Source: Clostridium hydrogenum (GTDB lineage Bacteria; Bacillota; Clostridia; Clostridiales; Clostridiaceae). Taken from it: a stretch of 64,000 nucleotides of DNA. Within the stretch, counting starts at the first letter, position 1, and every line of letters begins with the position of its first letter. The notes beneath the pieces were generated by a model. It did no database searches, had not been told where the DNA came from, and saw only the letters and a list, made by a program, of their open reading frames with translations. Of this stretch, positions 43,556 through 51,398 are shown one piece after another. A program made the translations under genes and the position numbers. Location: positions 372,001 through 436,000 of the forward strand of contig NZ_JAEACT010000002.1 in NCBI RefSeq assembly GCF_021432385.1. The letters are read 5' to 3'.

Positions 43556-44878
43556 CTACGAATTCAATGCTTCTACAGGATCCATTTTTGATGCTTTTCT
43601 TGATGGATATATTCCTGCAATTATGCAAATTACAATTGAAAATGCCAGAGTTCCAAGTATTAACCACAAGGGCATTGTAATATTAACGGTTTGAGTAACT
43701 TTTTTACTTTTAAGATATGCTTTAAGTACAAAACTAATTATACCTATATTTATACTGCTAAATATCATTCCCATTACTCCACCCATAAGACCTATTATTC
43801 CAGCTTGTGCTAAAAACACACTATGAATATTTGCTCTATTTGCTCCTATTGATTTCATTATTCCTATTGATTTAGTTCTTTCATATATAACCATTGTCAT
43901 AGTATTTACTGTACCAACAGCTGCAACAAACAATACTACTATTCCAAGTACTGCAAGTATAACTTTTATAATTTTAAAAGCATTCTTTATATACTGTACA
44001 ATTTCATAGTAACTTTCATTAGCATAATTCATTTTCTTTATAGAAGCACTTATGCTTGAAACATCATCAATACTTTTAGCATTAATCATTACGCTCTCGT
44101 AACCGTGAGTTTGTAAATAGTTATCTTGAAGATCATAATAGCTTTTTAACTTGCCTGTCATATCGATGGCTGCTATTACAGAGCTATCATCAACAAATTT
44201 ATCATCTATTACTCCTACTATCTTTCCTTTTACGGCATATGGTTGCAATGTGATATTAGGATTTTCTGTTTTAGTTACAGTAATAGTTATATCTTTTCCA
44301 ATTACACTTTTATAATCTGTTATTCCCATAGCTTTAAGATAGTTTTCTGCTACCAAAACACCATCTTTATCTGAAGCCTTTAAAGCTCTTCCAAAAGCTA
44401 TTGGTTCAAGCTTGTTATCCTTTTTGTCTTTTCTAACTGAAGCAATTTTATCTTTACTAAATTCACTAGCATTACCACTTAATCCAACTACTTGTGTGTC
44501 GTTCTTATTTTCTTTATTATCTATTTTTATATCACTTACATTAACCGAAATACTTGCTCGAATATCATTTACACCATTTATTTTTGAAAGTTTTTTAACA
44601 GTGTTGTCATCTATCTTTTTATACATATCACTAAAATCTATATCATCTGAACTTGTATTCATGGTATCAAACCATTTCATATTCATAACACTTATTTCCT
44701 TCAAAGCTGGACTATCTTGAACTTGCTTTAAAATAAGCCCTTCTCCAGAAGTTCCAAGACTAACCAATGTAACTATAAGCATTGTACCAACAGCAACTGC
44801 TAAGGAGGTCAAAAATGTTCTTCCTTTTCTCCTGCCAAGATCCCTTGATGCTAGTCTTAATCCATCACTAAATTTCAT
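43556..44878 (-). CDS. MacB-like ABC transporter permease (paralogue)
   Basis: A 440-residue paralogue of the next gene with the same plan: helix 1 in 'TFLTSLAVAVGTMLIVTLV' (about 20-38), an extracytoplasmic core (about 45-305) and a C-terminal FtsX domain with 'YERTKSIGIMKSIGANRANI'. The gene overlaps the ATPase stop codon by 11 nt and is followed after 14 bp by the second permease gene. The ribosome site AGGAGG lies within the ATPase gene. Two different permeases with one ATPase point to a heteromeric export complex. Confidence 0.88.
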   Translation of the reverse strand: MKFSDGLRLASRDLGRRKGRTFLTSLAVAVGTMLIVTLVSLGTSGEGLILKQVQDSPALKEISVMNMKWFDTMNTSSDDIDFSDMYKKIDDNTVKKLSKINGVNDIRASISVNVSDIKIDNKENKNDTQVVGLSGNASEFSKDKIASVRKDKKDNKLEPIAFGRALKASDKDGVLVAENYLKAMGITDYKSVIGKDITITVTKTENPNITLQPYAVKGKIVGVIDDKFVDDSSVIAAIDMTGKLKSYYDLQDNYLQTHGYESVMINAKSIDDVSSISASIKKMNYANESYYEIVQYIKNAFKIIKVILAVLGIVVLFVAAVGTVNTMTMVIYERTKSIGIMKSIGANRANIHSVFLAQAGIIGLMGGVMGMIFSSINIGIISFVLKAYLKSKKVTQTVNITMPLWLILGTLAFSIVICIIAGIYPSRKASKMDPVEALNS

Positions 44879-45548
44879 CCTTTGATACCTCCTCTACCTG
44901 TCCATCCTTTATTTTTATTACTCTCTTTGACTTTTTAGCTTCTTCCATGTTATGTGTTACCATTATAATTGTATATCCTCTTGAATTTAAATCATTTAAA
45001 AGTTTCATTATAAGTTCACCATTTTTAGAATCAAGATTTCCTGTAGGTTCATCTGCAAATATTATTCTAGGTTCATTTACAAGAGCCCTTGCAATACTAA
45101 CTCTTTGCCTCTGTCCACCTGACATCTCCGTTGGCTTATGCTTCATCTTATCACCAAGTCCAACCATTTCAAGTGCCTTTTTTGCTTTTTCTTTTCTTTC
45201 CTTGCCGCTAGTTCCTGCAAATATAAGCGGCATCATTACATTTTCAAGTGCTGTTTGAGTATTCTCAAGATTAAAAGACTGAAATACAAAACCTATAGTT
45301 TGATTTCTATATTTAGACATTTCCTTATCCTTTAACCTACTTATATCTTTATCGTCAACATAAACATTTCCTGCTGTTGGTGTATCTAGTCCACCTACAA
45401 GATGCATTAAGGTTGATTTTCCTGAACCTGATGGACCAACTATGGCTACAAATTCACCATCATTTATTTTTAAGCTTACATTATTTAATGCTGTAACTCT
45501 TTCCTTGCCCATTTTATAAATCTTTGAAACATTCTTTACTTCTATCAT
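44868..45548 (-). CDS. ABC transporter ATP-binding protein, MacB/LolD type
   Basis: A 226-residue ATPase. Walker A 'IVGPSGSGKSTLMHLVGGL' (about 36), Q-loop 'IGFVFQSFNLENTQTA' (about 85), signature 'PTEMSGGQRQRVSIARAL' (about 138) and Walker B 'PRIIFADEPTGNLDSK' (about 158) are all canonical. It heads the operon with the two FtsX-type permeases. Start with AGGAGG. Expression is presumably controlled by the GntR-type repressor encoded upstream through the palindromic operator at 45592-45645. Confidence 0.92.
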   Translation of the reverse strand: MIEVKNVSKIYKMGKERVTALNNVSLKINDGEFVAIVGPSGSGKSTLMHLVGGLDTPTAGNVYVDDKDISRLKDKEMSKYRNQTIGFVFQSFNLENTQTALENVMMPLIFAGTSGKERKEKAKKALEMVGLGDKMKHKPTEMSGGQRQRVSIARALVNEPRIIFADEPTGNLDSKNGELIMKLLNDLNSRGYTIIMVTHNMEEAKKSKRVIKIKDGQVEEVSKDEI

Positions 45549-45591
45549 AATTGAATCCTCCTAAATTATATTTTCTAAATTATTAATTACT

Positions 45592-45645
45592 CAAGCCCAA
45601 CGTTCTAGTGTACTATACCTATAGTACACTAGAACGTTGGGCTTG
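45592..45645. promoter_or_regulatory. 54-bp palindromic operator over the ABC operon promoter
   Basis: Arms of 26 bp pair perfectly around a 2-nt centre (half-arm CCCAACGTTCTAGTGTACTA, then TA). On the reverse strand it contains the promoter TTGACA (45644-45649), 17 nt, TACTAT (45621-45626), so bound repressor would block the polymerase. The inner TAGTGTACTAT recurs in the promoter of the GntR gene. The DNA could also extrude as a cruciform. Confidence 0.85.
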
Positions 45646-45708
45646 TCAATACTGAAATACTATATTTTTTCATATAATATTATTTTTATCATATTTAGGA
45701 AATTAACT

Positions 45709-46074
45709 TCAACTCATTTTTTCTCTTTTTTTAATACTTGTAACTATATCTTCATTGTTAAAACCTATATTTTTCATCTTATTTATAAATTCATCTATTA
45801 ATCTTTCAGCAGTTTCCTTTTTTAACTTCATTATAACTTCAGCATCATTCTTAACAAATGTACCCATTCCTCTTTCCACTTGTATTATTCCCTGTCTTTC
45901 CATCTCCACATAAGCTTTTTGTACAGTACTGCAATTAACCCCCAATTTACTTGAAAGTTCTCTTATTGAAGGAAGCTTCGACCCTTTATCTATCTCACCT
46001 GAAATTACCATCTGTTTTAAGTAATCCATTATTTGAATATATATTGGCATTTTATTATTGAAATCTATATCCAC
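45709..46074 (-). CDS. GntR-family repressor, YtrA subfamily
   Basis: A ~121-residue regulator: a GntR winged helix ('IYIQIMDYLKQMVISGEI' start, recognition region 'SIRELSSKLGVNCSTVQKAY', wing 'GIIQVERGMGTFVKND') and a short helical tail of about 45 residues. This is the small C-terminal domain typical of YtrA-type repressors, which sit beside and control ABC exporters. The start is GTG at 46074, with GGGGTG upstream; the frame runs 14 codons further, which would extend into the promoter. Its own promoter carries the same TAGTGTACTAT element, so autoregulation is likely. Confidence 0.88.
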   Translation of the reverse strand: MDIDFNNKMPIYIQIMDYLKQMVISGEIDKGSKLPSIRELSSKLGVNCSTVQKAYVEMERQGIIQVERGMGTFVKNDAEVIMKLKKETAERLIDEFINKMKNIGFNNEDIVTSIKKREKMS

Positions 46075-46107
46075 ATTATCACCCCAATTCAATATTGTAT
46101 TATATAA

Positions 46108-46136
46108 ATAGTACACTAATACAATATTAATGTCAA
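46108..46136 (-). promoter_or_regulatory. Promoter and operator of the GntR gene
   Basis: The reverse strand has TTGACA (46131-46136), 17 nt and TACTAT (46108-46113). The element TTAGTGTACTAT matches the large palindrome at the ABC promoter, and AATATTGTATTA / TAATACAATATT form an additional inverted repeat around it. Confidence 0.7.
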
Positions 46137-46149
46137 TATATTTTAAAAT

Positions 46150-46206
46150 AAAAAGTGACTCTTGTACTAGCCATTTTAAAAACTATTAGTACAAGAGCCA
46201 CTTTTT
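46150..46206. terminator. Terminator hairpin between the DUF1648 gene and the GntR gene
   Basis: AAAAAGTGACTCTTGTACTA pairs with TAGTACAAGAGCCACTTTTT. T runs flank it on the reverse strand and A runs on the forward strand, so it can stop transcription of the leftward DUF1648 gene before the GntR promoter. Confidence 0.7.
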
Positions 46207-46211
46207 ATTTA

Positions 46212-46261
46212 GGCTATGCTTTAAATAAGTGTTGATTTTCACACTTATTTAAAGCATAGCC
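46212..46261. repeat. 50-bp perfect hairpin, copy 1
   Basis: GGCTATGCTTTAAATAAGTG and its complement surround TTGATTTTC. A near-identical hairpin is at 49543-49590 (GCTATATCTTAAATAAGTGT...). Both follow stop codons of leftward genes at a distance (30 bp here). Confidence 0.75.
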
Positions 46262-46290
46262 TTTATTTACTATCTTTAACTTATTGTAAA

Positions 46291-46500
46291 CTAAGCATAT
46301 CCATGTTTTAATTTATGGAGTTCATAAACTGCAAATGGTATTATACCAATTATAAATGAAAATTTTCTATCTAAATACCAATTTACCTTTCCATTAACAT
46401 CCCACTGCATAGGAATTTTGCTTGGTAATAATGGCATAATAGCAATCATTATAATTATGGGAATTACTAGTATTAAAATATCCTTCTTTTTTAATTTCAT
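46291..46500 (-). CDS. Short DUF1648-type membrane protein (possibly truncated)
   Basis: The 69 residues contain one membrane helix ('ILILVIPIIIMIAIMPLLP') and the DUF1648 signature 'LPSKIPMQWDVNGKVNWYLD', known from the N-terminus of SdpI-like immunity proteins and of membrane proteins next to YtrA-type regulators. Full-length family members have several more helices. Here the reading frame ends soon after a second short hydrophobic stretch, with a tail 'YELHKLKHGYA', so it may be a remnant. It has a good AAGGAG site and precedes the GntR gene on the same strand, separated by two hairpins. Confidence 0.65.
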   Translation of the reverse strand: MKLKKKDILILVIPIIIMIAIMPLLPSKIPMQWDVNGKVNWYLDRKFSFIIGIIPFAVYELHKLKHGYA

Positions 46501-46652
46501 TTTATACCAACTCCTTTTTAATATTCTTATTTAATTAATTGAATATCTTCTTGTTCAACTGCTTTAATATTAAAATACAAATTTATATAAATCAAATCTT
46601 TTTTATAACTAGAGTGATATAGTATTTCCAATTGTTATTTCTGGACTATCCC

Positions 46653-46890
46653 AAAATTTCGTATGCACTAAAATTTTTACCTTAAGTAACTGTAAATGTG
46701 AAGTAAGTGTGTTGTAGGATGATTTAAATAAAATTTTATAAATCTTAGGTAAAAAACTTTAAAAGCCTTAGATGTTTCAATTGTCTGAGCTTCTTTTCAG
46801 TGAGTTATTGAAACTTCTTAGGCTTTTAAAGTTTTTTGTCTTAGATTTATTAATTTTATTTAATATCCTGCAATACACTTACTTCACATT
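46653..46890. repeat. Structured 3'-end palindrome, copy 4
   Basis: The short module (degenerate, CCCAAAATTTCGTATGCACT) is at 46653-46683. After 11 nt the palindrome 46695-46890 starts AATGTGAAGTAAGTGTGTTG and has the tip TTTCAATTGTCTGAGC ... GTGAGTTATTGAAAC. The right arm contains the eutC stop codon (46884-46886). Confidence 0.85.
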
Positions 46891-47633
46891 ATTTTTAATT
46901 CTACTCCACTCTTTTTCTCTCTCATCATTACATCCACAAGATGAACTATTTGAGCACCAGCTTCTACTGGAGGAGTGCCGTTTTTGTGTATATTCGAAAT
47001 TACAGTTCTTTGAGATTCTGGTTTTAATGTACTTGCTTCATAAGCCATATAGCTACTCATGCTTTCACCTGTTGCAAGTCCAGGTCTTTCGCCAATCAAA
47101 ATTATTGTTACTTTTGCATTCAACGCTTCGCTTATTCTATCCATAGTTGCAACTCTGCTGTACCTTACAAATATAGGAGTACCAACTTTATATCCTTTAG
47201 CTTTTAAGCCATCAACCATTATAGAATATATGTCCTCTAAATTTGCCGTAATTGCAGGAGAACTTAATCCATCACCTGCTATTATCTGAACCTCAGGATT
47301 CTTAATGCAATTGCTTTTAATATATTCCATAGTTCCCTCAGAAAATCTTCTTCCCAAATCCGGCCTTGTAATATACTCTTCTTTATCACGTACAAGTGTC
47401 TGAACTTTTAAAAACTCTAGCTTATCGATTATACCTTCGTTAACATACGACCAAACTGCATCCTGAGCTACTGCATGGTCAGCTCTGAATTTTAAAAATG
47501 TACTAGTTTTATATCTTGCACCCGCTCTGCCAACACAAATTCTTGCATTAGTAGCTTCTCTCATTTTTAAGCAAGCTTCATAATTTTTAGGATTATCTAA
47601 TGTCATACTTTGCCTTATATCTTCATAATTCAC
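46884..47633 (-). CDS. eutC: Ethanolamine ammonia-lyase small subunit
   Basis: A 249-residue light chain of the adenosylcobalamin-dependent enzyme that splits ethanolamine into acetaldehyde and ammonia. Family features are 'ARICVGRAGARYKTSTFLKF' (about 31-50), 'VQTLVRDKEEYITRPDLGRR' (about 80) and 'ILIGERPGLATGESMSSYMA' (about 180). Start GTG with AGAGGGTG. The stop codon lies within the first bases of the structured palindrome, so the element supplies the end of the gene. eutB is 221 bp upstream with a heptamer palindrome between them. Confidence 0.93.
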   Translation of the reverse strand: MNYEDIRQSMTLDNPKNYEACLKMREATNARICVGRAGARYKTSTFLKFRADHAVAQDAVWSYVNEGIIDKLEFLKVQTLVRDKEEYITRPDLGRRFSEGTMEYIKSNCIKNPEVQIIAGDGLSSPAITANLEDIYSIMVDGLKAKGYKVGTPIFVRYSRVATMDRISEALNAKVTIILIGERPGLATGESMSSYMAYEASTLKPESQRTVISNIHKNGTPPVEAGAQIVHLVDVMMREKKSGVELKIM

Positions 47634-47664
47634 TTAATCACCCTCTTATTTAATATAGAAAACA

Positions 47665-47854
47665 AGAGTAAAGAGTAGAGAGCAGAGAGTAGAGTGAAGG
47701 TCGATTTTTCTCCATTTTATTACGGAAAATCTTTAAACTATATGACGCTTCGCGAACTAATCAAATTCATTATAATCCTTAAATCTTAAGATTTTCTGAA
47801 GCAAAGCGGAAGAAAATCATCCTTCACTCTACTCTTTACTCTCTACTCTCTGCT
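47665..47854. repeat. Heptamer-ended palindrome H5 (GAGTAGA flavour), between eutB and eutC
   Basis: The left end is AGAGTAA, AGAGTAG, AGAGCAG, AGAGTAG, then AGTGAAGG; the right end is the complementary TCTACTC, TTTACTC, TCTACTC, TCTGCTC. Internal hairpins are GATTTTTCTC / GGAAAATC, a GACGCTTCGCG hairpin and GATTTTCT / AAGAAAATC. It abuts the eutB stop codon. This is the only copy with the GAGTAGA unit. Confidence 0.85.
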
Positions 47855-49213
47855 CTATTTTATGAATATGGAAGGGTCTCCTGCATTTTCACCCAAAACT
47901 CCATCTTTAAGTATTCCAAGTTCCTCCATTCGCTTTTCAAATTCTCTAATTGCCCTTTTACCACTTATCTCTCTCAATGCTGCAACATCATGATATCCTG
48001 TAGATTGATACATAAGCATTACATCATCACCACATGGAACACCCATAAAATAATTGCAGTTAGCTGAAGTTAGTAACATTGCTAAATTTTCTAAATCATT
48101 TTGGTCTGCTTTCATATGATTTGTATAGCATACATCAACGCCCATAGATAAACCAGTTAATTTCCCCATAAAATGATCTTCAAGCCCTGCCCTTGTAACT
48201 TGGCTTCCATCATATAAATACTCTGGTCCTATAAATCCAACCACTGTATTAACTAAAAAAGGATTGTACTTTTTAGCTAGTCCATAACATCTTGCTTCCA
48301 TGGTTAACTGATCTGCACCATTATGTCCTTCTGATGATAATTCAGAACCTTGGCCAGTTTCAAAATACATAAAATTATTTCCACTAGAATTTTTTCTTTC
48401 CTTCATCAATGCATAAGCTTCATCTAACAGAGGGACTGTTATCCCAAAACCTCTATTTGAAATTTCTGAACCAGCTATACTCTGAAACATCAAATCCATT
48501 GGAGTTCCCTTTTTTAAAGCCTCCATTTGAGTCGTAACATGAGCCAAAACACAGCTTTGAGTTGGTATCCTCCACTCACGCATAAATTCATCAAATTTTT
48601 TTAAAATTCTAGATGTATTTTCTATAGTATCATTTACCGGATTTAAACCAATTACAGCATCACCAACACCATAGCTTATTCCTTCCATAAGTGACGCCAT
48701 AATTCCTTCAACATCATCCGTAGGATGGTTTGGTTGAAGCCTTGCAGATAACGTGCCTCTTTCCCCAATGGTAGTATTGCAAGTTGCGGTATTGCATATC
48801 TTTCTGGCAGCATAAACAAGATCCATATTCCCCATTAATTTTGTTACTGCTGATATCATCTCTGCTGTAAGTCCATCTCTTATTCCCTTTATTTCCGTTT
48901 CTGTGGAACTCAAGATAAATTCCCTAAGGTCAGAAACTGTCATATTCTTTATTTTGTTATAAGTGTCCTCATTTACCGAATCTTGTATAACCCTTGTTAC
49001 TTCATCTTTTTCATAAGGAACAACTGGATTATTTCTAAGCTCGGCCAAAGTAGCATCTGCAAGTACAAGTTTAGCAGCAACTCTCTCAGAAGTATTTTCT
49101 GCCGCAATTCCTGCAAGCATATCACCTGATTTTTCCTCGTTTGCCTTTGCAAGAACTTCTTTTATATCCTTAAAATCATAAACCTTATCAAACAATTTAG
49201 TCTTTAAAACCAT
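47855..49213 (-). CDS. eutB: Ethanolamine ammonia-lyase large subunit
   Basis: A 452-residue TIM-barrel heavy chain binding ethanolamine and adenosylcobalamin. Conserved stretches are 'ICNTATCNTTIGERGTLSAR' (about 140), 'SLMEGISYGVGDAVIGLNPV' (about 178), 'MYFETGQGSELSSEGHNGAD' (about 285) and 'NYFMGVPCGDDVMLMYQSTG' (about 395). I place the start at 49213 (GGGTGAT upstream). It forms the (EutB2)3 core decorated by EutC. The gene is in the order eutA, eat, eutB, eutC, all leftward, with no shell protein genes around. Confidence 0.95.
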   Translation of the reverse strand: MVLKTKLFDKVYDFKDIKEVLAKANEEKSGDMLAGIAAENTSERVAAKLVLADATLAELRNNPVVPYEKDEVTRVIQDSVNEDTYNKIKNMTVSDLREFILSSTETEIKGIRDGLTAEMISAVTKLMGNMDLVYAARKICNTATCNTTIGERGTLSARLQPNHPTDDVEGIMASLMEGISYGVGDAVIGLNPVNDTIENTSRILKKFDEFMREWRIPTQSCVLAHVTTQMEALKKGTPMDLMFQSIAGSEISNRGFGITVPLLDEAYALMKERKNSSGNNFMYFETGQGSELSSEGHNGADQLTMEARCYGLAKKYNPFLVNTVVGFIGPEYLYDGSQVTRAGLEDHFMGKLTGLSMGVDVCYTNHMKADQNDLENLAMLLTSANCNYFMGVPCGDDVMLMYQSTGYHDVAALREISGKRAIREFEKRMEELGILKDGVLGENAGDPSIFIK

Positions 49214-49232
49214 CAACATCACCCGTCTTATT

Positions 49233-49526
49233 GAAGATAAACCCCTGAAAAATTGAACTTTCTAATACCAAATTACAATTTTGGGAGCAGAGTACAAAGT
49301 ACAAAGTACAGAGTACAAAGAAGGATGATTTACCTTTCGCGTTGCTTAGGTAAATCTTAAACTTAAATGTCCTCAGCTTCGCTGAGCGCCATCAATGGCG
49401 CAATTGCGCAGCAATAAAAAAATAAATTTTCAGATTTTTCGTAGTGCTAACGGAGAAAAATCGTCCTTCATTGTACTTTGGCTTCTCCTCGATAAATTGT
49501 AATTTCAATTTTTCAAGTTACTTATC
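49233..49526. repeat. Nested palindrome H6 (GAGTACA flavour) between eat and eutB
   Basis: The outer arms (GAAGATAAACCCCTGAAAAA, and CAATTTTTCAAGTTACTTATC on the complement side) enclose 49285-49481. The inner ends are AGAGTAC, AAAGTAC units and AAAGAAGGATGATTT. Its hairpins are GATTTACCT / TAGGTAAATC, CTCAGC-TTC-GCTGAG and GATTTTTC / GAGAAAAATC. No gene is present in the 770-bp gap, which also holds two further palindromes. Confidence 0.8.
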
Positions 49527-49542
49527 AATATTTTTATTTTAG

Positions 49543-49590
49543 GCTATATCTTAAATAAGTGTTGATTTTCACACTTATTTAAGACATAGC
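49543..49590. repeat. 50-bp hairpin, copy 2
   Basis: GCTATATCTTAAATAAGTGT and its near-perfect complement surround a TGATTTTC loop; it is nearly identical to 46212-46261. Confidence 0.75.
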
Positions 49591-49606
49591 TTCCTTTAGT
49601 ATGTTT

Positions 49607-49976
49607 GGCTATTTTTAAAAGAATGTTGATGTGATGTGCTCACTTTTATGGACTCTTAGGATTGCTCGTTTATAATTTGCGTAATTTTGACTAGGACGGT
49701 CAAAGCCATTTAGGCATCAGGACGATGCATCTAAATTGGTAGCAAATTTTAAACGAGCAATTCTTAGAGTCCATTAAGGCATATTAAAAAAAATAATAAG
49801 TCCAAATTGAGAGATAGTTTTGTGTAATACAAGAAACTGTAACTCGTTAATACTGGTTGTCTTAGCGTGGTATAGTGACGAAGTATTACGCGAAAATAGC
49901 CGAAAGTTGGACTTGTTATTTTCTTTAAGATGCCTACTGTCATAAACTCATATCAACATTCTTTTAAAATATAGCC
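49607..49976. repeat. Composite three-way palindrome containing the second 158-bp MITE-like copy
   Basis: The outer arms TTTTAAAAGAATGTTGAT and ATCAACATTCTTTTAAAA (ends 49607 and 49976) enclose two separate palindromes. The first, 49649-49773, has TGGACTCTTAGGATTGCTCG / complement. The second, 49777-49935, is the second copy of the MITE-like element from 27565-27722. The outer end lies 7 bp from the eat stop codon. The layout suggests one element inserted into, or assembled with, another. Confidence 0.8.
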
Positions 49977-49983
49977 CTTTATT

Positions 49984-51303
49984 TTAAACTGCTTTTTCTT
50001 CTTGAACCTTTGCTCCAGCTTGTGAGCCAGTAACCTTTGAATAAATAGCGTAATAAACAATTGCAAGTGCAAAAGCTCCAATTACCCATCCTACTGTTGA
50101 TAAATTAGAATACGTAACAGTTACTAAAAATACTGCATCTATAGCGATAGCTATTACTGCTAAATATGATGGTGCTTTATATGGTCTTTCCATGTTAGGC
50201 TCCTTCTTTCTCAATATAAAGAAAGAAATCATACTTATAGCATGAAGAGCTATAGCTCCAAAACTTGAAATTACTATAATTGTTGCAGTACTGTTTAAAA
50301 GCACAAATAACATTCCTATAAGGCTTGGTACAACTATAGCAGCTACAGGTGCTCCCTTTGAATTTACCCTAGATAAGAATTTAGGTAAATAATTAGATCT
50401 AGACATTGCAAATACTTGTCTTGAATATCCAATTATTATTCCATGAAGACTTGCAACAAGTCCAAATATACCAATAAAACTCATCAATTTTGATAAAACA
50501 TTTCCTTTTCCAAATATAACATCTAGTGTATCAGGAAGTGGTGAATTTGTTGCACCTAATGCTTTAAGATTAAGTATTCCAGCTGTGCAGAAAAATGTAA
50601 CCAAAGCTAAAACTACAAGTGTAAGTATCGCAAGTATAAATCCTTTTGGTATATCTTTCTTAGGATTTTTGCATTCCTCTGCTGACATTGCTCCACCCTC
50701 AGCAGCCAAATAAAACCATATTGCAAATGGAATTGCATTAAACACTCCTATTGTACCACCTCTTGTAACATTTCCACCAAATATTTTTGTCATATCAACA
50801 TGAGTAAATGTAGCACCAGCAAATATCACAAGTCCCGCAATAGCAACAATAGTAACTATAGTTTCAATCATTGCTGCCGTTTCCACACCAACACAATTTA
50901 TAATTACAAAGATAGCATAAAATACAAGTGCTGCAGCAGTAACAGGTATAGCTGGAACTATAAAGTTAACATAAGCTCCAATTGAAATAGCTATGGCTGG
51001 TGTTGCAAACAAAAATTCTACCAATGCTGAAAACCCAGCAAAAAATCCTCCAAATCTTCCTACTGCTTTTAGTGCATATTCACCAGCTCCATCTGCTTTA
51101 GGCATTGCTGTAGCCAGTTCTGCATAACAAAACATAAATGCAGTATAAAAAACAGTTACTATTAAAGTTGCTATTATAAATCCTACTGGACTTGTAAATG
51201 CCATTGCATTATTCCATCCAAAGTACATACCCGATATAACCATACCAACTATAATAGCCCAAAGTTTAAATGGTGTTAATGCTTTTTTCAATTGATTTTC
51301 CAT
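49984..51303 (-). CDS. eat: Ethanolamine permease (APC family)
   Basis: A 439-residue transporter with 12 predicted helices of the amino acid-polyamine-organocation superfamily. The first helix contains 'WAIIVGMVISGMYFGWNNAM' (about 14-33), characteristic of ethanolamine permeases, and helix 6 has 'FNAIPFAIWFYLAAEGGAMS'. The location between eutA and eutB supports ethanolamine as substrate. Start with GGAGGAG. The transporter replaces the EutH-type permease found in microcompartment-bearing eut operons. Confidence 0.88.
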   Translation of the reverse strand: MENQLKKALTPFKLWAIIVGMVISGMYFGWNNAMAFTSPVGFIIATLIVTVFYTAFMFCYAELATAMPKADGAGEYALKAVGRFGGFFAGFSALVEFLFATPAIAISIGAYVNFIVPAIPVTAAALVFYAIFVIINCVGVETAAMIETIVTIVAIAGLVIFAGATFTHVDMTKIFGGNVTRGGTIGVFNAIPFAIWFYLAAEGGAMSAEECKNPKKDIPKGFILAILTLVVLALVTFFCTAGILNLKALGATNSPLPDTLDVIFGKGNVLSKLMSFIGIFGLVASLHGIIIGYSRQVFAMSRSNYLPKFLSRVNSKGAPVAAIVVPSLIGMLFVLLNSTATIIVISSFGAIALHAISMISFFILRKKEPNMERPYKAPSYLAVIAIAIDAVFLVTVTYSNLSTVGWVIGAFALAIVYYAIYSKVTGSQAGAKVQEEKAV

Positions 51304-51398
51304 AAGAACTCCTCCTCATATATAAAAAATAAATACAAGCGGCTTTTGTTTAATTTCAAAGTTTTAATTTGTAATAAACCTTATTGCCGTCTTGTATT

